A stretch of 32,273 nucleotides of DNA from JAQTTT01 sp964565435 (lineage in GTDB: Archaea > Nanobdellota > Nanobdellia > Tiddalikarchaeales > Tiddalikarchaeaceae). Where the stretch lies: positions 1 through 32,273 of the forward strand of contig CAZMEY010000002.1 in NCBI GenBank assembly GCA_964565435.1, given 5' to 3'. Both the position numbers and the translations under genes were made by a program. Below the pieces are notes generated by a model, which saw only the letters and a program-made list of their open reading frames with translations, was not told where the DNA came from and searched no databases. This document shows positions 6,568 through 13,651 of this stretch, in pieces (position 1 is the stretch's first letter; each line of letters starts with the position of its first letter).

Positions 6568-8567
6568 TCTTCATCCGATGAAATCTCAACAAAGCTTTTA
6601 GGTTCATAGCTTAAATAAAAAGTGCCTAAATTTTTGCTTTTTGTTTCATATATTATTAATCCGCTGGGAGTTAGATGCCCTTTTGCGTTTGCTTCAAATT
6701 CAACTTCTTCATTATTCTCATTTTTTCCCCCGAATTTTTTATTTTTTATATCTTGAACTTTGAATTCAGGACCTTCAAAGGGCTTTGAAACATATTTAAA
6801 TTCTTCAGCATTAGGCTTGCATATTAAAATATTATCTTTATTCATTATTCCCACTGCATTCACTTCAAAAGAGATTATGTTTTCTAATTTGTCAACTCCT
6901 AAAATTCTTGATTTGGATTCATTTATATGAAAAAGGTATTCTTGGGCTGGCTGTGAGATTTCGGCAGCCTGTTGTTGCGTTTCTAAATCTTTGGCAGGCT
7001 CTTGATTGATATTTTCAGGATTTTGCGGTATTTCTGCAAGCCCTGAATTTTCTTCAGCAGATTGGGAAATTTCATCATTTTGAGGGATTTGAATATTTTT
7101 AAGGGGTTTCCAATTATTTAAGGATTCCTCTAAAAGTGCCAATTTTGATTTTAATTCTTCCTCTTTTGGCACAGCAAGTTTTTGCGCTTCCAATTCCTGA
7201 TCTGGCTGCTCAGCTGATAAATTTTGAATTGCTTTTTTTGCTCCACATTCATCATAAGCACCATGCAGATATTTTTTATATGATGACTTTATTAAACCAT
7301 TAATATTTTGTTCAATATTTTTAATTTCAGGTTCAATTCCATTTTTTTCAATATTCCTTAGAGAATCAACCATAATACAAACCCTTGCAATATCTTGGTA
7401 AGTGGCTTTATTTCCTTTGAATATGAGATTATTATCCTTTCCCAATTCAAAATTTGATTTTTTTAATATTTTTTCTAAATAAGATTTTATTTCCGGCTTG
7501 GAAAAATATTTGTCAAAAATATTTTCATTATTAATTATAAATTCATTTATTCTTTCAAAAATATTTTCATTTTTTATTTCATAATATGGTTTATAATCCT
7601 TATATTGCTCATTCAACGCTTTTTCTTCTTCCTTTTTTTGTTTATTTTTTTCCTTTAATGCTTTTTCTTCTTCCTTCTTTTGATTATTTTTTTCTTTTAT
7701 TTGCTCCAATTTTTCTTTTATTTTTTTATTTTGCTCTATCTGTTTTTCTAATTTTTCTCCCTTTATTTTTTCCTCTTTTTGGTAAACTTGAATAAGCACA
7801 TTGTCAAAATGGGTTTTTACGGATAATTTAAGCTCTGATTCAATATTTTTTTTGCTTGATTCCCTTCCATTTTTCTTAATGTTTTTTAACTTGTTTAAAA
7901 TAATGTATGCTTTTGCCAAATTTTCATGGGTGATATTGCCATTTTTTGCTTTAATGACATTATTTGCTATAATTAAATCCAATGAATCAAAAATATATTC
8001 TAAATACTGTTTAACTTCATTAATATTGAAATATTCACCAAATATTTTGCCGGTTTCATAATTACAATAATTATTTAAATCCTCAATAAAATCTTCTTTT
8101 TTTATAATTTCATTTTTGTTTTTTTTCGCTTTTTTAAGCTCAGAAGAATCAAGCGGATTATTTTTTAATAATTCTTCCAATTGCTCTTTTTTTTCATTTA
8201 ATTCTTTTTCCGCCTCTTTAGAATAAGCCTCTGCAATATAATAATCCAAGGTATTTTCATAAAAATTATTATTTTTTGCTATATTTTCTTTTAATTTATT
8301 TAAAGTTATATTTGGGTTTATCTGCAATTTAACATAGATATTTGCTAATTGGGCAACAGTGCCATAATCTATATCCCCTGCATTGAATTGATAATTTATA
8401 TCCCCTTGGGCATTAATCGCTTCTTCTTTTATGTTTTTTATGTATTCTTTTATGAATTCATATTCCGGATTTTCTTTAAAGCTTGAAAATTTTCTTTTAT
8501 TTAGAGAATACTCTTTCAAATCAATGTCATAAATTATTTTATTTGATTTATTTAAATTTGATTTCAT
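6564..8567 (-). CDS. Large coiled-coil protein with an internally repeated domain
   Basis: A 667-residue hydrophilic protein I do not recognise. Three related segments of about 90-105 residues can be aligned by eye: about 35-118, 158-262 and 335-440. The last two share a YFxxxExKxYLExI element, GNxT followed by an alpha-helical LA/IA segment, and KNGxE with KNIE; the first is more diverged (GDIDYGTVAQLA). A long Lys/Glu coiled coil (265-325) with a tandem 14-residue repeat separates segments two and three. Residues 450-545 are Pro/Gln/Glu-rich and probably disordered; the C-terminal 120 residues look beta-rich. No signal peptide or membrane span. ATG 8567 has a GGTGA Shine-Dalgarno site six bases upstream and follows the upstream gene by 19 bases, so it is the last gene of a three-gene operon. 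Confidence 0.85.
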   Translation of the reverse strand: MKSNLNKSNKIIYDIDLKEYSLNKRKFSSFKENPEYEFIKEYIKNIKEEAINAQGDINYQFNAGDIDYGTVAQLANIYVKLQINPNITLNKLKENIAKNNNFYENTLDYYIAEAYSKEAEKELNEKKEQLEELLKNNPLDSSELKKAKKNKNEIIKKEDFIEDLNNYCNYETGKIFGEYFNINEVKQYLEYIFDSLDLIIANNVIKAKNGNITHENLAKAYIILNKLKNIKKNGRESSKKNIESELKLSVKTHFDNVLIQVYQKEEKIKGEKLEKQIEQNKKIKEKLEQIKEKNNQKKEEEKALKEKNKQKKEEEKALNEQYKDYKPYYEIKNENIFERINEFIINNENIFDKYFSKPEIKSYLEKILKKSNFELGKDNNLIFKGNKATYQDIARVCIMVDSLRNIEKNGIEPEIKNIEQNINGLIKSSYKKYLHGAYDECGAKKAIQNLSAEQPDQELEAQKLAVPKEEELKSKLALLEESLNNWKPLKNIQIPQNDEISQSAEENSGLAEIPQNPENINQEPAKDLETQQQAAEISQPAQEYLFHINESKSRILGVDKLENIISFEVNAVGIMNKDNILICKPNAEEFKYVSKPFEGPEFKVQDIKNKKFGGKNENNEEVEFEANAKGHLTPSGLIIYETKSKNLGTFYLSYEPKSFVEISSDED
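7599..7682 (-). repeat. Tandem 42-base coding repeat
   Basis: Two adjacent 42-base units (7641-7682 and 7599-7640) encode QKKEEEKALKEKNK and QKKEEEKALNEQYK, with a five-residue partial unit (KEKNN) before them. The unit keeps frame (14 codons, two heptads), so copy-number change would lengthen the coiled coil without a frameshift. Confidence 0.8.
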
Positions 8568-8586
8568 TTTTTTTCACCAAAATATA

Positions 8587-9501
8587 TTAATTAATTATGC
8601 AGGTTTCCAAATTTTCGCTTGCTTTTTGTAATAAATTTGCTTGCTGAGCTAATGTTTTTTTTGTTTTGCGCTCTTTTATTTTTGATTTTATATTTTCTAT
8701 AAACTCGTCTTTTTTGTCTTTATATATGCTCATTTTGTATTTCATTTTCTCTATAATTTCATCTTTTTTATCTTTATATTGACTTAATTTATCTTTCATA
8801 TTTTCCTTAAGCTTATCTTTTTTAGTTCCTAAATATTTCCATTTATCCTGTAAATACTCCTTAAATTTGTGGCTGCTGGTTTGTGGTTGCATTACTGGCG
8901 CTTGCGGAATTAATGATTCTAAATCTTCTGTTTCCTCTTCATCATTAACAGGATTTTGAGGCTCTTGTACTGATGGGGCAGAAGGTTCTTGCACATCTTC
9001 AGCAGGAGCATTTGACACAGGTTTCTCATATTTTTGCTTTAATTTATTAATATAATTAGGTGAAGATAATATTTCGCATATTGATGCCTTTTTTGTAATA
9101 TCATATAATGAATATTTGTCAGCGTTTTCTTCCTCGTTTTTTATGCCTATCTTTGATTTCGGGTTTTTCTTCATGTATTCTGTCAATTTGTCCCCATAGT
9201 CATTTAAGGATAAATGGGTTGGAAGTTTTGCCTTGTATTGATCATTAAGCCAATCATATTTGCAGGCAACTTCCAATGTGTCGTCTTTTTTTGAATGCAA
9301 AAAATAATCCTCTGTAGTGTTTTTGTTTATTTTAGAATTCCTTGAAATCATGTAAGCACTTGCAATTAATCCGACTACGCTGCCTATTATTGGCAATGAT
9401 GCTCCTATGAGTATTGCTGTAAGTCCTGCCCCTGCTGAGCCGACGCTGACTATTTCAGCTTTTTCTTTAGTGTTTAAACCATAAGTGTAATGTGAGGGCA
9501 T
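8587..9501 (-). CDS. Membrane-hairpin protein with repetitive coiled-coil tail
   Basis: Unrecognised 304-residue protein, paralogous to the next gene upstream. Residues 1-15 are polar (MPSHYTYGLNTKEKA), then a glycine/alanine-rich hydrophobic stretch (about 17-52) could form one long or two short membrane helices. A middle domain (about 65-155) matches the paralogue through SKKDDTLEV and DKYSLYD. A Pro/Glu-rich linker (160-208) leads to a basic coiled coil with three 18-residue units (224-241, 242-259, 260-277; the last two start YKDKKDE). A Cys lies close to the end. The start aligns with that of the paralogue. Both are followed by the 667-residue protein on the same strand, suggesting a shared membrane-linked role, but that role is not visible. 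Confidence 0.82.
   Translation of the reverse strand: MPSHYTYGLNTKEKAEIVSVGSAGAGLTAILIGASLPIIGSVVGLIASAYMISRNSKINKNTTEDYFLHSKKDDTLEVACKYDWLNDQYKAKLPTHLSLNDYGDKLTEYMKKNPKSKIGIKNEEENADKYSLYDITKKASICEILSSPNYINKLKQKYEKPVSNAPAEDVQEPSAPSVQEPQNPVNDEEETEDLESLIPQAPVMQPQTSSHKFKEYLQDKWKYLGTKKDKLKENMKDKLSQYKDKKDEIIEKMKYKMSIYKDKKDEFIENIKSKIKERKTKKTLAQQANLLQKASENLETCIIN
8671..8832 (-). repeat. Three 18-codon repeats in the tail of the hairpin protein
   Basis: Three consecutive 54-base units encode related 18-residue segments with pattern YKDKKDExIExxKxKxxx; the last two (242-259 and 260-277) are closest. They form a continuous basic helix, probably a coiled coil. Confidence 0.7.
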
Positions 9502-9540
9502 AGTAAAATTAAGGGAAAAATCTATTTATAAATCTTGTTT

Positions 9541-10113
9541 TTAAGGTGATTGCTGCTGAGGAGAAGAATATAAAATTTTCAATATTTCTGGGTTGAATTT
9601 GGATAAATTGATTGTTCTTCCTTTTGGCTCATCATCTCCTGGATATATTATTGAATCAATTGTTATGTCGCAGATTTTGTATTTTGTATTTTGTTCATTA
9701 AGTGAATTATTAACAAGTGAATATTTGTCATTGTCTTCTTTTTTGATTTTTAATTCTGCATTTGAGTTTTTTAAAAGATATTGTTCTAAAACACTTGCCC
9801 CTTGATTTTTAGTGAACGTTGCATTTGGAATTTTTGATTTTGCTACACCTTTTTTGCTTATTTTATAGTTAAAGTCAATTGAGTCCCCTTTTTTGGCATT
9901 GGCAAAATAAGTGTTATAAGAATTAATTGTGTTTATCTTATTTTTTATGCTTTTATAAGCCAAATAAGCTAGTGCTGCTCCGCCAATTATTCCTCCCAAT
10001 ATTGGGTTAATGGCTATTCCTGCCAATAATCCTGCCAAGCCTCCAGCTGTGCTTGTGCTTGCAATCTTTGTTTTTTCCAATTGGCTAATATTGCTTGAAT
10101 AATGCATGGACAT
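9541..10113 (-). CDS. Membrane-hairpin protein, short paralogue
   Basis: A 190-residue unrecognised protein, first gene of the minus-strand cassette. It shares the architecture of the 304-residue neighbour: MSMHYSSN against MPSHYTYG, a Gly/Ala-rich hydrophobic stretch at about 20-55 with repeated GG and AG (glycine-zipper-like), then a soluble domain with AKKGDSIDF and DKYSLVN. It lacks the linker and coiled-coil tail of the neighbour and ends in a Pro/Gln-rich segment. The start MSM is preferred over the internal Met because it aligns with the paralogue start. A TATA-like CTTTTAAATAATC between it and divergent srp54 could serve either gene. Confidence 0.8.
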   Translation of the reverse strand: MSMHYSSNISQLEKTKIASTSTAGGLAGLLAGIAINPILGGIIGGAALAYLAYKSIKNKINTINSYNTYFANAKKGDSIDFNYKISKKGVAKSKIPNATFTKNQGASVLEQYLLKNSNAELKIKKEDNDKYSLVNNSLNEQNTKYKICDITIDSIIYPGDDEPKGRTINLSKFNPEILKILYSSPQQQSP

Positions 10114-10191
10114 AATAATTCTAAGGCAAAAATCTCTTTAAAAATGTTTTTATGATAACTTTTAAATAATCTTGATTGTAGAAATATTATC

Positions 10192-11526
10192 ATGCTTGGC
10201 GGTTTTGAAGGCGCTTTAAGGGGGATTATTAAGAGGATTGAGGGCACTAGCCATTTTGATGATGAGTTATTGGATAGCATTTTGAAGGATTTGTCTAAGA
10301 CCTTGATAGCCTCTGATGTTGAGCCTGTTTTGGCTTTTTCTTTTATTGAGCATGTCAAAAGAAGAGTTAAGGAAGAGAAGGGCTTAAAGTTCACTATTAA
10401 GGAGCAGTTTATCTATATTATTTATGATGAGCTGGCAAAGATTGTAGGCAAAGATAAGCAAATAATTGTTAATGAAAAGCCTTTCAAAATTTTATTGGTT
10501 GGACTATTTGGTTCTGGAAAGACGACTACCAGCGCCAAATTGGCGAAGTATTACAAAAAAAGGGGTTACAAAGTTGCATTGCTGGGATTGGATACTTATA
10601 GGGCTGCTGCGAGAGAGCAGTTAAAGCAATTGGCTGATAAGATACAAGTTTCTGTATTCATTGATGAATCACTTAAAAATCCTGCTGATGTTGTTAATAA
10701 GTTTGAGAAGGAATTAAATAAATTTGATATAGTTATTGCTGATAGCGCTGGAAGGGATGCTTTGGATAAGGAGTTGGCTAAAGAGATTAAGGATATTAAG
10801 AGGGCTTTGAGCCCTAATGAGAGTATTTTGGTTCTTCCTGCTGATATTGGGCAAAGCGCTAAGGCTCAGGCTAAGGCTTTCAAGGAATTGGTTAATGTTA
10901 GGAATGTTATTATTACTAGAATGGATGGAACTGCTAAAGGTGGTGGTGTTCTTACTGCCTGCTATGAAACTGATTCCCCTATAGTTTTTATTGGCACTGG
11001 AGAGAAGGTTGATGATTTTGAGGAGTTTGACAGCAAAGGCTTTATTGGAAGATTATTGGGTTTAGGGGATTTGAATGCTTTGATTAAAAAAGCGCAGGAT
11101 GCTTTTACTGAAGAAGATGCCAAAAAGGCATCTGAGAAGTTTTTTTCCGGCGAGTTTAATCTAATAGATTTTTATGACCAATTAAAAGGAATTAAAAAAA
11201 TGGGGAGTTTGTCAAGTGTTGTTAATCTTATTCCAGGGTTTTCCGGCAAGGTGTCGCAGGAGCTGCTTGGCATGCAGGAGAGCAAATTAAAGAAATTTGA
11301 GCCAATCCTTTCAAGCATGACTTATGAGGAGCTGACTAATCCCAAAATTATCACTGGCACAAGGATTCAAAGGATTGCTTTTGGGGCAGGGGTTGGCGAG
11401 TCAGATGTTAAGGCTTTGCTTGATAGTTTCAGGCAATTAGGGAAATTAAGCTCTAAAATTAACCCCAGAAAGCTTAAAATGCTTGAGAAAAACTTTGATT
11501 TGTCAAAGTTCAAGGGGTTAATGTAA
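10192..11526 (+). CDS. srp54: Signal recognition particle protein SRP54
   Basis: GTPase and signal-sequence-binding subunit of SRP. N domain about 1-90; P-loop GLFGSGKTTT (104-113); DTYRAAAREQL (134-144); ADSAGRDALD near 184; TRMDGTAKGGG near 242-252; then an M domain from about 300 with the SRP-RNA-binding segment around SSMTYEEL and GTRIQRIAFGAGV. The M domain is short and ends FDLSKFKGLM without the long Met/Gly-rich tail of some relatives. The 444 residues are normal for archaea. It is transcribed away from the membrane-hairpin cassette and is followed after 37 bases by the zinc-ribbon gene, which has its own TATA-like box. Confidence 0.98.
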   Translation: MLGGFEGALRGIIKRIEGTSHFDDELLDSILKDLSKTLIASDVEPVLAFSFIEHVKRRVKEEKGLKFTIKEQFIYIIYDELAKIVGKDKQIIVNEKPFKILLVGLFGSGKTTTSAKLAKYYKKRGYKVALLGLDTYRAAAREQLKQLADKIQVSVFIDESLKNPADVVNKFEKELNKFDIVIADSAGRDALDKELAKEIKDIKRALSPNESILVLPADIGQSAKAQAKAFKELVNVRNVIITRMDGTAKGGGVLTACYETDSPIVFIGTGEKVDDFEEFDSKGFIGRLLGLGDLNALIKKAQDAFTEEDAKKASEKFFSGEFNLIDFYDQLKGIKKMGSLSSVVNLIPGFSGKVSQELLGMQESKLKKFEPILSSMTYEELTNPKIITGTRIQRIAFGAGVGESDVKALLDSFRQLGKLSSKINPRKLKMLEKNFDLSKFKGLM

Positions 11527-11563
11527 ATCTTTTTAAAGCGATAAGTTTTATTTCATAATTTAA

Positions 11564-11719
11564 ATGGCTAAGTGCGATGCTTGCAAAAGTGAATTAAAAG
11601 AAGGTTTGCTTGGCAAAATTGCTGGAGCCAGCTTGAGAATTGGCAAAAAAGTATTTAAAATATGCCCTAATTGTCAAAGAATATACAATATTGAGGAGTT
11701 AAAAAAGAGGTTGAAATAA
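11564..11719 (+). CDS. Small zinc-ribbon protein upstream of L21e
   Basis: A 51-residue basic protein too short for routine ORF listing. Two CxxC pairs, Cys4/Cys7 and Cys34/Cys37 (KCDACKSE and KICPNCQRI), would bind one zinc ion. The ends are Lys-rich and the final helix (IEELKKRLK) is charged. No family is assigned with certainty; small two-CxxC proteins next to translation genes are often RNA or ribosome associated, but that is inference. ATG 11564 has a TATA-like CTTTTTAAAG at 11529-11538, suggesting it begins the transcript that goes on through rpl21e (one base after its stop), rpoF and the DUF655 gene. Confidence 0.82.
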   Translation: MAKCDACKSELKEGLLGKIAGASLRIGKKVFKICPNCQRIYNIEELKKRLK

Positions 11720-11720
11720 T

Positions 11721-12011
11721 ATGCCTAAAAGACCACATGGAAAACAGCAGGGTTGCAGGAATAAATTGCTTAGAAAACCCAGGGATAAAGGAAAAGTAAG
11801 CATTGTTAAGCAGCTGAAAAGCTTTGAGATAGGGGACAATGTAATGGTCAAGGTTGAGCCAATGATTAAAAAAAATCTTATTCATAGAAGGTTTTTGAAT
11901 AAATCAGGGGTTATTGTTGAAAAAAGGGGAGGCGCTTACAGGGTCAGGGTCAAGGATTTTGACAAGGAGAAAGATGTTCTTGTAAAGCCTGTGCATTTGA
12001 TAAAGTTGTGA
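11721..12011 (+). CDS. rpl21e: 50S ribosomal protein L21e
   Basis: Archaeal/eukaryotic large-subunit protein with an SH3-like barrel. The N-terminal basic extension (MPKRPHGKQQGCRNKLLRK), the DNVMVKVEPMIKKN segment, HRRFLNKSGVIVEKRGGAY and the final RVRVKDFDKEKDVLVKPVHL are typical, and 96 residues is normal. It starts one base after the zinc-ribbon stop. Its TGA stop lies inside GTGAT, which sits five bases before the rpoF ATG and probably serves as ribosome-binding site. L21e followed by rpoF and a DUF655 gene is a conserved archaeal order. Confidence 0.97.
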   Translation: MPKRPHGKQQGCRNKLLRKPRDKGKVSIVKQLKSFEIGDNVMVKVEPMIKKNLIHRRFLNKSGVIVEKRGGAYRVRVKDFDKEKDVLVKPVHLIKL

Positions 12012-12017
12012 TGATTT

Positions 12018-12347
12018 ATGAATTATAAAGTATTGAATGAGGAATTTGTAACCAAGGCTGAGATTAAGGAGATTCTTTCTCAAAGAAAGGATTTGGAATT
12101 GGAGCAAAAGCTTTCTAAAGAGCATGCCGGAGCTTTCAAAAAATTGAAATTGGATAAGGTTTTGAAGCTTAAAGATGATTTAAAAGCTTTGGGCAATACT
12201 AAATTGAATGATGAATTGATTGTTAAAGTTATTGATATTTTTCCGTCAAATATTGACGAATTAAAGGTTGTTTTGCAGATGAGCTTAATACCTTTTTCTG
12301 ACGACGAGATTCAAAAAGTATTTGAATGCTTGGAGTCTTATTTATAA
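12018..12347 (+). CDS. rpoF: DNA-directed RNA polymerase subunit Rpo4 (RpoF/Rpb4)
   Basis: Stalk subunit that pairs with Rpo7 on archaeal RNA polymerase and helps promoter opening and elongation. The 109-residue protein is all-helical, with N-terminal YKVLNEEFVTKAEIKEIL, a central helix LSKEHAGAFKKL and the C-terminal HRDC-like part containing VIDIFPSNIDELKVVLQ, the conserved feature of Rpb4 homologues. Position directly after rpl21e and before DUF655 agrees with the known archaeal cluster, which strengthens a family that is weakly conserved in sequence. Translation probably starts from the GTGAT site overlapping the rpl21e stop. Confidence 0.92.
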   Translation: MNYKVLNEEFVTKAEIKEILSQRKDLELEQKLSKEHAGAFKKLKLDKVLKLKDDLKALGNTKLNDELIVKVIDIFPSNIDELKVVLQMSLIPFSDDEIQKVFECLESYL

Positions 12348-12381
12348 TACCTTTTTTAAAAAAAAGGAGGTTGATTAAAAA

Positions 12382-12948
12382 ATGTTTCCAAAAAGCAAAT
12401 TTTCAAAGCCAATAATTAAAGAGGATTATGCAATAGTTTTGGATTATTTATCCAATGGGTATCCTATGGAAGAAAGAAGAAGCCCCGTGGGTCAAGTGAT
12501 TGGCAAGAGCCATTTGTTTTTATTGGAGGTTGTGCCTAAAAAAGAGGTTAATCTTGCTCCATTGGTGGAGGTTTATATTGGGGATGATAAAAGGGATGAG
12601 GTTCACCATGTTGGGGGAAAGATTCCTTATTCAAAGCTTACAAGCACTGCAAGGATTAACCTTGATTTGGCTATTAATAAGATACTTGAAGAAAATAAGG
12701 AGAGATGGATTGCTTTTTTTAATAAATCAGGACCTATTAGTAAGAGGCAGCATCAGCTTGAATTATTGCCTGGCATTGGAAATAAGCACATGTGGACAAT
12801 ACTTAATGCAAGGGAAGAAAAGCCTTTTGAAAGCTTTGAGGATATTGCCTTAAGGGTCCCTTCAATACCAAATCCAAAGGATTTAATCATTAGAAGGATT
12901 AAGATGGAGCTTAATGAAGAAGACAAATACAGGTTGTTTGTATTATGA
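12382..12948 (+). CDS. DUF655 family putative nucleic-acid-binding protein
   Basis: Conserved archaeal protein of unknown exact role, usually next to rpoF and the rRNA dimethyltransferase gene. The N-terminal half has AIVLDYLSNGYP and QVIGKSHLFLLEVVPKK (OB-like strands), VYIGDDKRDEVHHVGGKI near 65-85, and the C-terminal half has a helix-hairpin-helix (LELLPGIGNKHMWTIL, about 128-143). It is 188 residues, normal length. A strong Shine-Dalgarno AGGAGGTTGAT starts 17 bases before ATG 12382, and a TTTTTTAAAAAAAA tract just before it could act as a TATA box or as the arm of a short A/T hairpin. The end overlaps the next membrane-protein gene by ATGA. Confidence 0.93.
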   Translation: MFPKSKFSKPIIKEDYAIVLDYLSNGYPMEERRSPVGQVIGKSHLFLLEVVPKKEVNLAPLVEVYIGDDKRDEVHHVGGKIPYSKLTSTARINLDLAINKILEENKERWIAFFNKSGPISKRQHQLELLPGIGNKHMWTILNAREEKPFESFEDIALRVPSIPNPKDLIIRRIKMELNEEDKYRLFVL

Positions 12949-13217
12949 AAAAATTGATTATTTTGGCAAGCATTTTATTATTGCCTGCTTTTGGCCAAAA
13001 TATCTCTGAAACTATTAATGAATCATTGAATAATAGCTTGTCTGATTCTTGGTATTCTGATATTGCTGGCAAAGTATTTGAAGGGGATACTTCAGTGATA
13101 TTTTATGCAGTTATAGGGCTTGCATTGGTTTATTTTTTTGGAAAAATCGCTTTTAAATTCATTAAAGTGGCGATTATTGTTTTGCTGATAATTTTGCTTT
13201 TGAGGCTTATTTTTTAA
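12945..13217 (+). CDS. Small membrane protein with signal peptide and N-glycosylation sequons
   Basis: Unrecognised 90-residue protein. Residues 1-17 look like a cleavable signal peptide (MKKLIILASILLLPAFG). The short outer segment carries three N-x-S sequons within 13 residues (Asn19, Asn25, Asn29), which archaeal oligosaccharyltransferase could modify. Two hydrophobic helices follow (about 51-68 and 74-90), so the protein would span the membrane twice. It overlaps the DUF655 stop by four bases and is probably translated with it. Its own stop shares TTAA (13214-13217) with the opposing gene. Confidence 0.8.
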   Translation: MKKLIILASILLLPAFGQNISETINESLNNSLSDSWYSDIAGKVFEGDTSVIFYAVIGLALVYFFGKIAFKFIKVAIIVLLIILLLRLIF

Positions 13218-13651
13218 TTGCTTAAGGTGATTGTTGATTGGGATTCATTAGATAATGCCCTTATTATCATGTCTTGGCCGCTGAAAAATATTCCCCTAAG
13301 TGTTGCAGAGTTTTGCAATTGCGCGCATTTGTCAATGCCTAATTCCGATATTGATGCGCATACTAAATTGCCTGAAAAAGAGATTGTGTATACATATTCC
13401 CCTAATTTTTCAGGCATAGGGTAAGAATATTCCATGGATAAATAATAAAAATCATGCAATTGGGAGTTTATCTTTGATATCAAAAAGCTTGCATGGTTGG
13501 CTGTGTTTTCAAGCTGCAATCCAAGTGCATGGGATTCAACTTGGGGCACTAAGTATTCATATAAAAAGAAAAAAAATACTGCCAGGAAAACAATCCCTAA
13601 TAGGAATTTTAAAACCTCTCCAAGAGCCTCTGATTGCGTTTTTTTGTTCAT
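13214..13651 (-). CDS. Single-span membrane-anchored exported protein
   Basis: A 145-residue protein with a polar N-terminus (MNKKTQSEALGEVLKF), one hydrophobic helix (about 15-33, with LLGIVFLAVFFFFLYEYLV) and an outer domain of about 110 residues with Ser/Asn-rich strands and two Cys (near 98 and 108, CASISELGIDKC) that could form a disulphide. The layout resembles archaeal pilin-like or minor surface proteins, but the usual class III cleavage motif is not clear, so I leave it unassigned. Its ATG overlaps the TGA of the upstream two-span membrane protein (13648-13651), suggesting the two act together. Confidence 0.78.
   Translation of the reverse strand: MNKKTQSEALGEVLKFLLGIVFLAVFFFFLYEYLVPQVESHALGLQLENTANHASFLISKINSQLHDFYYLSMEYSYPMPEKLGEYVYTISFSGNLVCASISELGIDKCAQLQNSATLRGIFFSGQDMIIRALSNESQSTITLSN

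Noticed and set aside
7599..7682. Possible CRISPR-like or regulatory repeat
   Set aside because: Units are adjacent without spacers and keep the coding frame of a coiled coil.
12500..12853. 117-codon frame inside the DUF655 gene
   Set aside because: A same-strand shadow frame; the DUF655 product is clear in the other frame.
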